NCBI GenBank assembly: GCA_021810735.1
Contig: JAJZIF010000104.1
Location: forward strand, 1 to 9,589
Direction: 5' to 3'
Source of the DNA: Acidobacteriota bacterium
GTDB taxonomy: Bacteria; Acidobacteriota; Terriglobia; Terriglobales; Acidobacteriaceae
Length of the DNA: 9,589 bases
Shown in pieces: positions 1-6,331 of the stretch. Position numbers and translations under genes: made by a program. The notes below the pieces were generated by a model, which worked only from the letters and a program-made list of their open reading frames with translations, was not told the DNA's origin and did not search any database. How positions within the stretch are numbered: the stretch's first letter is position 1; the number at the start of each line of letters is the position of its first letter.

Positions 1-954
1 GAAGCGGCCTATCCGAAGGAGCTTTCCGGCGGGATGCGGCAGCGGGTGGGCTTTGCGCGCGCGCTGGTGGTGGAACCCGAAGTTCTGTTCATGGACGAGC
101 CGTTTTCGGCGCTCGATGTACTCACGGCGGAAAACCTGCGCAGCGAGCTGATGGAGCTGTGGCAGAAGAAGACGATCCCGACGCGGTCCATCTTCATCGT
201 GACGCACAACATCGAGGAGGCGGTGCTGCTGGCCGACCGGATCATCGTGCTGGGGCGCAATCCCGGGCACGTGCGCACAGATTTCAAGGTCACGATTCCG
301 CATCCGAGGGATCGCAAGAGCGCGCCGTTCACGGCGCTGGTGGATTACATCTACAAAGTGCTGACCAAGCCGGATGTGCCGCCGGCGGAAATGCCGCTGC
401 TGGAAAGCGGCCGGCGCGTTCGCGACCAGCGGCAGATGCACTACGAAATGCTGCCACACGCGCGGCCCGGCGGCATTGCGGGCCTGCTGGAACTGGTGAT
501 CGACCTGGGCGGGAAGGCGGATATTTACCGGCTCGCCGACGAGCTGGCCTTCGAAATCGACGACCTGCTGCCGATCGTGGACGCGGCACAACTACTCGGC
601 TTTTTGAAGATCGAGGAAGGCGACGTGAGCATCACGGAGACGGGCACGGCATTCGCGGAGTCGGAGATTCTGCGCCAGAAGGAACTGTTCCGCGAGGCGG
701 CGCTCGCGCATGCGCTGCTGCTGCGGCAGATCACGCGCGCGCTTTCGAGCAAGAGCGACCACACGGTGCCCGAGGAATTCTTCCTCGACATGCTGGACGA
801 GCAGTTCACCAGCGACGAGACGCAGCGGCAGCTGGAGACGGCGATCAACTGGGGCCGCTACGCGGAGCTGTTCGATTTTGACGCCGGCCGGCGCCGCTTC
901 AAGCTGCCCGAGGCGGAGGAGGAAATCGTCGCTGCCGGAGACGAGACGGAATGA
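1..954 (+). CDS. ABC transporter ATP-binding protein (NitT/TauT type) with C-terminal AAA-associated domain, 5' end missing
   Basis: The frame is open from base 1, so the gene begins upstream of the window; 317 residues are visible. The Walker A part is missing. Seen here are the ABC signature LSGGMRQRVGFARAL (visible residues 8-22), Walker B VLFMDEPFSALD with D32-E33, and the switch-loop IVTHN with H69. This is the half of a nucleotide-binding domain that hydrolyses ATP on the cytoplasmic face. The signature and the EAVLLADRI segment resemble the nitrate/sulfonate/taurine (SsuB/TauB, COG1116) group. After the ATPase come about 170 further residues (roughly 147-302) that look like the AAA-associated C-terminal domain (PF09821), thought to be regulatory; its function is not established. 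The stop overlaps the next start as ATGA (951-954), implying translational coupling with the permease. The substrate cannot be read from the sequence. Confidence 0.93.
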   Translation, partial: EAAYPKELSGGMRQRVGFARALVVEPEVLFMDEPFSALDVLTAENLRSELMELWQKKTIPTRSIFIVTHNIEEAVLLADRIIVLGRNPGHVRTDFKVTIPHPRDRKSAPFTALVDYIYKVLTKPDVPPAEMPLLESGRRVRDQRQMHYEMLPHARPGGIAGLLELVIDLGGKADIYRLADELAFEIDDLLPIVDAAQLLGFLKIEEGDVSITETGTAFAESEILRQKELFREAALAHALLLRQITRALSSKSDHTVPEEFFLDMLDEQFTSDETQRQLETAINWGRYAELFDFDAGRRRFKLPEAEEEIVAAGDETE

Positions 955-2708
955 AGCTGACTGCCTCCATCAGCAATTCGTTTTCCCGCTCGCAGGTTGC
1001 GGAACGCACGTGGCCGATCGTGATTGATGTGAGCGTGGCCGGGGCGCTGCTGGCGGGCTTCTACCTGATGCTGTGGGTGGCTCACTCGTGGCTGCACTCG
1101 GCGATTCCATCGGTGGTGATTCACCGCTCGCCGCGCTATCTGCCCGGTTATGCGCTGGAGTCCACGGCACGCATCTTCATCGCGTACCTCCTGAGCCTGG
1201 TTTTCGCCATAGTGTATGGCTACATCGCGGCCTACAACCGGCGGATGGAAGCGCTGATGATCGCGACGCTGGACATTCTGCAGTCGATTCCGGTGTTGAG
1301 CTTTCTGCCAGGCGTGATGCTGGCCATGGTGTCGCTGTTCCCGAGCAAGCAGATCGGCGTGGAGATGGGCGCGATCCTGCTGATTTTCACGGGCGAAGTG
1401 TGGAACATGGCGTTCAGCTTCTACAGCTCGCTGAAGACGATTCCGCGCGAGCTGCTGGAGGCGTGCAGCATCAACCGGTTTTCCCGCTGGCAGCGGCTGA
1501 TGCAACTGGAGCTGCCCTACGCGGCGATCGGTCTGATCTGGAATTCGATGGTTTCGGTGGCGAGCGGGTGGTTCTTCCTGATGGTCTGCGAGATGTTCCC
1601 GGTGGGCTCGACGCATTTTCGGCTGCCCGGACTTGGCTCCTACCTGCAAACGGCGGCGTCGAAGGGAGACATCGGCGCGATTGTGTGGGGCCTTGCGACG
1701 ATGATGTTCATCATCGTGCTGACGGACCAACTGCTGTGGCGACCGCTGATTGCATGGTCAGACAAATTCAAGTTTGAGAACGTGGAGAGCGCGCAGCGCA
1801 TCACGTCGCCGATTCTGCATCTGCTGCGCAACAGCAACATGCTGCAGTACCTGTCAAACCGGGCTTTTCTGCCGATTCAAGAGAGTTTCTACGCGCGGCT
1901 TGCGCATGGAGGCCAGCGCCTGCTGCCAGCCGCGGAGGCAGCCCGGAAGCGTCGCAAACGCATTCCGATTGCCTTTGTGATTGTGATCGCCGTGGCGGCA
2001 GGTGTGGCCGGGGTGCTGGCTTTCCATGCGGCGCTGCTGCTGAAGAGCGTCACCATGCACGAGGTGCTGCAACTGCTGCTGGGCGCGGCGATGACTTTCC
2101 TGCGCGTGAATGCGTCGCTGCTGATTGCGAGTCTCTGGACGATTCCGGTTGGGGTCGCCATCGGCTTTCACCCGAAGCTTGCGAATGTGGCGCAGCCGCT
2201 GGCGCAGATTGCCGCGTCCTTCCCGGCGACGGCGCTGTTCCCGCTGCTTGTAATCGGCCTGATGAATCTGGGGATGGGACTGGGGGTTGGCTCCATCGCG
2301 CTGATGCTGCTGGGCACGCAATGGTACATCCTGTTCAACGTGATTGCGGGAGCGATGGCGATCCCCTCTGACCTGCGCGAAGTTTCGGGGCTGTTCCGCT
2401 TCTCGAATCTTCAGAAGTGGACGACGCTGATCCTGCCGGGAATTTTTCCGTATCTGATCACGGGGCTGATTACAGCGAGCGGCGGCGCGTGGAATGCGTC
2501 GATTGTGGCCGAGTACTTCAAGATTCACGGCACCACGCTGCGCACGCTCGGGCTGGGCGCGCAGATCAGCGCGGCCAGCGATCGCGGCGACTTTCCCACG
2601 CTGCTGCTGGCCACGATCATCATGGCGATCATGGTGGTGACGATTAATCGGCTGGTGTGGCGGCGGCTCTACAAGCTGAGCGAGACCAAGTACCGGCTGG
2701 ACGGCTGA
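951..2708 (+). CDS. ABC transporter permease with two fused permease domains (anion/NitT-TauT type)
   Basis: A 585-residue membrane protein in which two BPD_transp_1 permease domains lie on one chain. The first spans about residues 20-275 and the second about 335-578, joined by a basic linker (RKRRKR at 332-337). Each half carries its own EAA loop, which docks on the ATPase: IPRELLEACSINRFSRW at 164-180 and IPSDLREVSGLFRFSNL at 471-487, each followed by a conserved LP. Hydrophobic segments fit about five to six helices per half. The two halves differ clearly, so this is an old fusion and would form a pseudo-heterodimer with two copies of the upstream ATPase. The layout matches the duplicated permease family of anion transporters (COG4986). 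The ATG at 951 overlaps the ATPase stop, with GGAG ten bases upstream. No substrate-binding protein is visible; it may lie upstream of the window. The substrate is unknown. Confidence 0.93.
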   Translation: MKLTASISNSFSRSQVAERTWPIVIDVSVAGALLAGFYLMLWVAHSWLHSAIPSVVIHRSPRYLPGYALESTARIFIAYLLSLVFAIVYGYIAAYNRRMEALMIATLDILQSIPVLSFLPGVMLAMVSLFPSKQIGVEMGAILLIFTGEVWNMAFSFYSSLKTIPRELLEACSINRFSRWQRLMQLELPYAAIGLIWNSMVSVASGWFFLMVCEMFPVGSTHFRLPGLGSYLQTAASKGDIGAIVWGLATMMFIIVLTDQLLWRPLIAWSDKFKFENVESAQRITSPILHLLRNSNMLQYLSNRAFLPIQESFYARLAHGGQRLLPAAEAARKRRKRIPIAFVIVIAVAAGVAGVLAFHAALLLKSVTMHEVLQLLLGAAMTFLRVNASLLIASLWTIPVGVAIGFHPKLANVAQPLAQIAASFPATALFPLLVIGLMNLGMGLGVGSIALMLLGTQWYILFNVIAGAMAIPSDLREVSGLFRFSNLQKWTTLILPGIFPYLITGLITASGGAWNASIVAEYFKIHGTTLRTLGLGAQISAASDRGDFPTLLLATIIMAIMVVTINRLVWRRLYKLSETKYRLDG

Positions 2709-2736
2709 CGGCACGGAATCCCCGCGGCCTTTGCGG

Positions 2737-2742
2737 TACCAT
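2737..2742 (+). promoter_or_regulatory. Possible -10 element (TACCAT) for a leaderless oxidoreductase transcript
   Basis: TACCAT fits the TANNNT pattern of a -10 box and ends seven bases before the ATG at 2750. If used, transcription would begin at or next to that ATG, giving an almost leaderless mRNA. No Shine-Dalgarno sequence is visible before either ATG (2741 or 2750), which agrees with this, but there is no clear -35 box either. The motif is short and could occur by chance. Confidence 0.25.
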
Positions 2743-2749
2743 GGGCGAT

Positions 2750-3814
2750 ATGACAGAGCCTATTCGCGTTGGTGTTGTCGGTTTTGGACTGGCGGGGCGA
2801 ATTTTCCATACCGCCGTGATCTCTGCTGTGCCGGGACTGCACCTGGCTGCGATCGTGAAGCCCACGGGCGAGCAGGCGAAAGAGGCCTACCCGCAGATTC
2901 CCTGCTATCGCTCGCTCGACGAAATGCTGGACGACAAAAGCATTCACCTTGTGGTTGTGGCCACGCCGAGCGACAACCACTACCAGATTGCAGAGGAATG
3001 CCTGAGCGATGGCCGCAACGTGGTGATCGACAAGCCGTTTACGCTGACGTCGGCAGAGGCCGCAGCACTTATCCGGCTGGCGCGCGAGCGCAAGCTGCTG
3101 CTGAGCGCCTACCAGAACCGGCGCTGGGACGGGGACTTTCTGACGGTGAGGAAGATTCTGGACAGCGGCACGCTGGGACGGCTCGTTTCGTATGAATCGC
3201 ACTTCGACCGCTTCCGTCCCGAACCGCGCCTCGAAGTCTGGCGCGAAAGCGGCGGTCCCGGCAGCGGTACGCTCTTCGACCTGGGCACGCATCTGATCGA
3301 CCAGGCCACAACGCTCTTTGGGACGCCTGCCCGCATCGCGGCGAGTGTCCGCACGGAACGCGACCAGGCCGTCGCTGACGATGCCTTTGACATCCGGCTG
3401 ACCTACGAGGGCCAACACAGGCTCACGGTGAAGCTGAGCGCCTCGTCCATTGCCCGTATTGCGGGCGCGCGCTTCACTCTGCACGGCATGCGCGGCAGCT
3501 ACGTCAAGTTCGGGCTCGATCCGCAGGAGCAGCAACTGAAAGACGGCATGAGCTTCACCACACCGGGCTTCGGCGTGGATCCCGACGCGGAGTGGGGCAC
3601 GCTGCAGATTCTGGAAGAGACGCCGCGGCGGATTCCGACAGAAAACGGGGACTACCGCGAGTACTACGCGAATGTGCGGGACGCATTGCTCGGCAAAGCG
3701 TCTTTGGCGGTGACAGCGGAGCAGGCATGGCGCACGACGCGACTGGTGGAACTGGCGCGGGAGTCGAGCAAGGAGCAGCGCACGCTTGCTGTGGATCTCA
3801 GCGACCAACCGTAG
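2750..3814 (+). CDS. Gfo/Idh/MocA-family NAD(P)-dependent oxidoreductase (IolW/YdgJ-like)
   Basis: A 354-residue cytoplasmic dehydrogenase of the usual family length. The N-terminal Rossmann fold shows VGVVGFGLAG with the GxGxxG nucleotide loop at 11-16, then VVVATPSDNHY (68-78). IDKPF (94-97) holds the likely catalytic lysine K95. The C-terminal substrate domain has NRRWDGDFLT (123-132), SHFDRFRP (150-157), GGPGSG..FDLGTHLIDQ (168-185) with D177 and H181, and GSYVKFGLDPQEQQLKDG (249-266). That last block closely resembles E. coli YdgJ and the B. subtilis scyllo-inositol dehydrogenase YvaA/IolW, so a cyclic polyol or sugar substrate is likely; the exact one is inferred only. The start at 2750 (MTEPIRVGVVGFG) gives the canonical N-terminus. 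ATG 2741 would add three residues, and a frame opening at 2657 inside the permease gene is unlikely. It lies 41 bp after the permease, with no obvious shared function. Confidence 0.92.
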   Translation: MTEPIRVGVVGFGLAGRIFHTAVISAVPGLHLAAIVKPTGEQAKEAYPQIPCYRSLDEMLDDKSIHLVVVATPSDNHYQIAEECLSDGRNVVIDKPFTLTSAEAAALIRLARERKLLLSAYQNRRWDGDFLTVRKILDSGTLGRLVSYESHFDRFRPEPRLEVWRESGGPGSGTLFDLGTHLIDQATTLFGTPARIAASVRTERDQAVADDAFDIRLTYEGQHRLTVKLSASSIARIAGARFTLHGMRGSYVKFGLDPQEQQLKDGMSFTTPGFGVDPDAEWGTLQILEETPRRIPTENGDYREYYANVRDALLGKASLAVTAEQAWRTTRLVELARESSKEQRTLAVDLSDQP

Positions 3815-3850
3815 CAGGGACCGGCATTTGAATTCGCGCCGGGCGAGAGC

Positions 3851-4219
3851 TCAGTGCGCCGGCGGTTTGCCGTAGCGCCGGAGCAAGTAAGCCCTGAGAA
3901 CCACTGCCTGATTGTGTTGTGTATTGCGAGAGCTGTAGAGCAGCGTGACGGTGCCTTTGCGGACCGCAGCCAGCAGCGGCTCCAGAGCTTCCGGTCTGGC
4001 GTCGAGTTCCGCGAAGTAGCGGCGCTGGAACTCCTCCCACTTTGCCGGATCGTGGGAGAACCATTTTCGCAATTCGGTGCTGGGCGCGACGTCCTTGAGC
4101 CAGGCATCGAGCCGCAGCGACTCTTTTCGGGTGCCTCGCGGCCACAGGCGGTCCACGAGAAAGCGCGCGCCATCGCTGCTCTCCGCGGCTTCAGTGGTTC
4201 GCTTGAGTCGAATCTCCAT
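3851..4219 (-). CDS. DUF488 family protein (YeaO-like)
   Basis: A 122-residue soluble protein, full length for the family. It shows the diagnostic blocks of DUF488/YeaO proteins (PF04343): FLVDRLWPRGTRKESL at 20-35, then the PSTELRKWFSHDP segment (46-58), and VTLLYSSRNTQHNQAVVL (91-108), which aligns by eye with the LLYSAKNT..NHALVL block of E. coli YeaO. The function of this family is unknown; there is no signal peptide or membrane segment. It is the last minus-strand gene, 74 bp after cpoB, and its 3' end faces the oxidoreductase across a 36-bp convergent gap. A GGGGG tract a few bases before the ATG is only a weak ribosome binding site. Its position may make it a passenger at the end of the tol-pal transcript; nothing visible ties it to the envelope. 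Confidence 0.9.
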   Translation of the reverse strand: MEIRLKRTTEAAESSDGARFLVDRLWPRGTRKESLRLDAWLKDVAPSTELRKWFSHDPAKWEEFQRRYFAELDARPEALEPLLAAVRKGTVTLLYSSRNTQHNQAVVLRAYLLRRYGKPPAH

Positions 4220-4244
4220 TGGCTTGCCCCCGTGCAGGAGTTGC

Positions 4245-4269
4245 GATTTCCGGGGACGAAGCGGAAATC
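4245..4269 (-). other. 8-bp perfect stem-loop between cpoB and the DUF488 gene
   Basis: GATTTCCG (4245-4252) and CGGAAATC (4262-4269) are perfect inverted complements around a 9-base loop. A second small hairpin, ATCAC-GCC-GTGAT at 4267-4279, shares three bases with it, so the two could not both form completely. On the minus strand the larger stem is not followed by a T-run, so it does not look like a complete intrinsic terminator. It could be an mRNA 3'-end stabiliser for cpoB or a leader structure for the downstream gene. Confidence 0.4.
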
Positions 4270-4293
4270 ACGCCGTGATGATGAATGCCCCTG

Positions 4294-5358
4294 CTACTGG
4301 TACTGATAAGGGCTGGGCTTGTCTGATGAGGACGAAGCCAACAGCCCGTTCAGGCGGAGTCGCCCCTGCGCGGCTTCGGGAGTCTGCGGAAACCGCCCAA
4401 TCAGCGCCTTCAGGTCCTGAATGCCCGCTGCGCGCTGCCCCAGCGCCAGTTCGGCATAGGCCTTGTGCAGCCGCGCCGCGGGGGCCTTGTCGCTTCCGGG
4501 ATACTGCGAGAGCACCTGCTCGTAGGCCTGAATCGCCTTCTGGTATTTCTGCTCGCGGTAGTAGGATTCGCCGACGTAAAACTGCGCGTGTCCGGAAAGC
4601 TGATCGTAGGGGTAATCCTTGACCACGTCAGCAAACTCACCTGCCGACAGGTCGTAGCGCCCGGCGTTGTAGTCGCTCATCGCAACCTGGAAGAGCTGCT
4701 GAATGGGAGGAAACGTCTGCTGCGCAGGTTGTGCCGAGGTGGTTGCGCCGCCCTGCTGCCCGGTAGCGGCCATCTGCGAGCCGGCGCCTGATCCACTGCC
4801 AGCACCAGTACCAGAGCCTGTGCTGGAAGCCCCGCCGGGCTGGGTGCCCATTCCATTTTGGGCCTGGGGCGAGTTACCTTGGCCGCCGCTATTGGAAGCC
4901 GGGCTCTGGCCGGAGGACGAGGGTTGCTGGCCGGACTGGCTGGCAGCCGCGGCAGCAGCCTGAATGGACTGGACCTGCGACTGCATCACCTGCATCTGTT
5001 GGCCGAGCTTCTCAATGCGCGTCTGGAGGTCGTCCACGGAGTTGTTCAGGTTCTGGATCTGGGTGGAGACCTGGTCGATTTTGCCGCCGCCGGACTGCAC
5101 CTGGGCCTGCACCTGGCTTTGCAGCGAACTGATGGTCTGGTTGATCTTTTCCACCGTGTCACTATTTTGCTGCAGCATATGCTGGATAATGCCCAGCTGG
5201 GCCGCCTGCTGCTGCTGCAGCTGTTGGACGGCGTTCTGGAGTGCCTGGACCTGCACCTGGAGCTGAATGATCTCCTTGGAAACGGCGTGCGCCCGGGGAG
5301 TGGGGATAAACAGTCCGAACACGACGGCGATCGCGAGGACGCGGAAGCTCTTTCGCAT
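4294..5358 (-). CDS. cpoB: Tol-Pal system periplasmic coordinator CpoB (YbgF)
   Basis: A 354-residue periplasmic protein. Residues 1-25 form a signal peptide ending PRAHA. Residues 26-135 are a glutamine-rich coiled coil with heptad-like spacing (the trimerising part in E. coli CpoB). Residues 136-213 are a Ser/Gly/Gln/Ala linker. Residues 219-345 hold TPR-type helices, including FYVGESYYREQKYQKAIQAY and QVLSQYPGSDKAPAARLHKA, the typical ybgF C-terminal module. In proteobacteria CpoB binds TolA and links Tol action to PBP1b during constriction; the same role here is inferred from the domains and from its place after pal. It is longer than the E. coli protein (about 260 residues) because of the longer coiled coil and linker. 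The ATG at 5358 is preferred over a GTG at 5367 because an AGGGTG ribosome binding site lies six bases before the ATG and would overlap the GTG. Confidence 0.92.
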   Translation of the reverse strand: MRKSFRVLAIAVVFGLFIPTPRAHAVSKEIIQLQVQVQALQNAVQQLQQQQAAQLGIIQHMLQQNSDTVEKINQTISSLQSQVQAQVQSGGGKIDQVSTQIQNLNNSVDDLQTRIEKLGQQMQVMQSQVQSIQAAAAAASQSGQQPSSSGQSPASNSGGQGNSPQAQNGMGTQPGGASSTGSGTGAGSGSGAGSQMAATGQQGGATTSAQPAQQTFPPIQQLFQVAMSDYNAGRYDLSAGEFADVVKDYPYDQLSGHAQFYVGESYYREQKYQKAIQAYEQVLSQYPGSDKAPAARLHKAYAELALGQRAAGIQDLKALIGRFPQTPEAAQGRLRLNGLLASSSSDKPSPYQYQ

Positions 5359-5364
5359 AGCTTT

Positions 5365-5386
5365 CACCCTGAGCGCGGAAGCGCTC
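5365..5386 (-). promoter_or_regulatory. cpoB leader: Shine-Dalgarno AGGGTG with adjoining 6-bp hairpin
   Basis: On the minus strand AGGGTG (5365-5370) lies six bases before the ATG at 5358 and decides that start. Directly upstream, GAGCGC-TTCC-GCGCTC (5371-5386) is a perfect 6-bp stem with a four-base loop whose 3' arm touches the ribosome binding site. The hairpin may tune ribosome access or protect the 5' part of the message. Both sequences are plain to see; the regulatory role is inferred. Confidence 0.45.
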
Positions 5387-5405
5387 TTTCTCTTCAGTAT
5401 GACGG

Positions 5406-5476
5406 AAAAAGGCAGTATCCGGGGTTCCTGGCCGGACGACTCGATGCGCCCGAAGGTTTACCTACCGGATACTGCC
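5406..5476 (-). terminator. Long inverted repeat plus T-run after pal: terminator-like or structured RNA
   Basis: GGCAGTATCCGG (5465-5476 on the minus strand) and CCGGATACTGCC (5411-5422) form a perfect 12-bp inverted repeat, directly followed on the minus strand by TTTTT (5406-5410). It begins 19 bases beyond the pal stop codon. Stem and T-run match a rho-independent terminator, but the 42-base loop is far longer than usual. Inside it GGT (5460-5462) and ACC (5423-5425) can extend the stem past a two-base bulge, and smaller hairpins are possible. It would separate pal from cpoB transcription. Alternatives are a small structured RNA or a dispersed intergenic repeat. Confidence 0.5.
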
Positions 5477-5495
5477 CTGATGCACTCCGTGGTGG

Positions 5496-6245
5496 TTACT
5501 GGTTGCTTGTGTCCATGGTGAACTGCGAGCGGCGGTTGAGCTGCCAGCAGGATTCGGTTTGCTCGGTGCAGAACTGCTTTTCTTTACCGTAGCTTACGGT
5601 GCGCAGGCGGTCAGGGCTGACGCCCGCGCTCACCAGCGCCTGCTTGGCGGCATTGGCGCGATTCTCGCCCAGAGCCAGGTTGTACTCGACCGAGCCGCGG
5701 TCGTCGCAGTATCCGCCGATGACGACGTTGATGTTGGGATGCTGGATGAGGTAGTTGGCATCATCCTGAATCGTGATCTGCGCGTCGGGGCGGATCTTGT
5801 AGCTGTCGAAGTTGAAGAAGATCGGCTTCACGTTCTGCTCGAAGACGGCTTCGGTGATGTTGGATTCCTTCATCTTGGGCGCAGCGGCGGGGTTCACGGT
5901 GACGCGAGCGGAGGCATCGGTGGTTCCCCCGGGGCCGGTGGCCACGAGGTGATACTCGGTGGACTGGGTGGGGGTTTCGGTCATCGTTCCGGCAGTTTCC
6001 ACCTGACCGATACCATCAATGGAAACGCTTGTTGCGTCGGTCGTGCGCCAGGTCAATACCACCGGAGTACCTTCGGTGACGGTGTCGGGCGTCGCGGTGA
6101 TGCTGGCCGTCGGAGCGGGTGCGGTGCTCGGAGGCGGCGCTGAGGGAGTACTGACGGTTGCTACTTTCTTGTGGCAACCGGAAAGGCCCAGCATGACCAC
6201 CAAACCGGCGCTGAGCAGCAATGAATTGCGATACGCGTGCGTCAT
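5496..6245 (-). CDS. pal: Peptidoglycan-associated outer-membrane lipoprotein Pal with an Ig-like insert
   Basis: A 249-residue lipoprotein. Signal peptide residues 1-23 end in lipobox LSGC, with C24 as the lipidated cysteine. A Pro/Ala/Ser/Thr linker (about 30-46) is followed by an Ig-like beta domain of about 70 residues (47-117; SITATPDTVTEGTPVVLTW and TSVSIDGIG). The OmpA-type peptidoglycan-binding domain (140-243) has FFNFDSYKIRPDA, GGYCDDRGSVEYNLALGENR and SYGKEKQFC..CWQLNRR. D181 and R196 occupy the positions that bind diaminopimelate in Pal/OmpA. Three cysteines (C180, C226, C233) lie in this domain. Pal anchors the outer membrane to peptidoglycan and binds TolB. E. coli Pal is about 170 residues and has no Ig-like part. 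The ATG at 6245 is certain: AGGAG lies six bases upstream and a correct lipoprotein signal follows. A longer frame beginning at 6275 is not needed. Confidence 0.95.
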   Translation of the reverse strand: MTHAYRNSLLLSAGLVVMLGLSGCHKKVATVSTPSAPPPSTAPAPTASITATPDTVTEGTPVVLTWRTTDATSVSIDGIGQVETAGTMTETPTQSTEYHLVATGPGGTTDASARVTVNPAAAPKMKESNITEAVFEQNVKPIFFNFDSYKIRPDAQITIQDDANYLIQHPNINVVIGGYCDDRGSVEYNLALGENRANAAKQALVSAGVSPDRLRTVSYGKEKQFCTEQTESCWQLNRRSQFTMDTSNQ

Positions 6246-6251
6246 TATTAT

Positions 6252-6256
6252 CTCCT
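6252..6256 (-). promoter_or_regulatory. Strong ribosome binding site of pal
   Basis: AGGAG on the minus strand, six bases before the ATG at 6245. It settles the pal start against an in-frame ATG ten codons upstream (6275), which would bury the lipoprotein signal peptide. Confidence 0.8.
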
Positions 6257-6275
6257 GCAACTCTATATCGGCCAT

Positions 6276-6290
6276 ACCCCGGCCAGGGGT
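6276..6290 (-). other. Short GC-rich hairpin in the pal leader
   Basis: ACCCC (6276-6280) and GGGGT (6286-6290) are perfect complements around GGCCA. It lies between the terminator-like hairpin after tolB and the pal ribosome binding site. It may cap the 5' end of a separate pal message or be chance; there is no further evidence. Confidence 0.3.
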
Positions 6291-6301
6291 CCTACTATTT
6301 G

Positions 6302-6318
6302 AAAAAGGGCAAAGCCCT
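6302..6318 (-). terminator. Short terminator- or attenuator-like hairpin between tolB and pal
   Basis: On the minus strand AGGGC-TTT-GCCCT (6306-6318) is a perfect 5-bp stem with a three-base loop. The T ending its 3' arm runs into TTTT (6302-6305), making a run of five. It lies about 26 bases past the tolB stop. The stem is short, so termination would be partial at best. It could lower pal transcription relative to tolB or mark the 3' end of the tolQRAB message. Confidence 0.4.
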
Positions 6319-6331
6319 CAGTATTAACGAG

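Noticed and set aside
858..2714. Two antisense open frames opposite the permease gene
   Set aside because: Their His/Arg/Gln-rich translation is the usual reverse reading of Leu/Ala-rich membrane segments; no start signals or motifs.
2669..3808. Long open frame (379 codons) antisense to the oxidoreductase gene
   Set aside because: It mirrors the high-GC codon pattern of the real gene and its product is Arg/Gln/His-rich with no recognisable motif; the sense protein has full family motifs.
3815..3850. CCGGC...GCCGG inverted repeat (3821-3842) in the convergent gap as a terminator
   Set aside because: Only five base pairs around a 12-base loop and no T-run on either strand.
4650..5250. Repetitive glutamine- and serine/glycine-rich codons in cpoB as a tandem DNA repeat or CRISPR-like array
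   Set aside because: The repetition is at the amino-acid level only; there is no constant repeat unit or regular spacer length.
4858..5592. Plus-strand open frame spanning cpoB, the pal-cpoB gap and the end of pal
   Set aside because: Its leucine-rich translation is the reverse reading of CAG/CTG-rich coiled-coil codons in cpoB.
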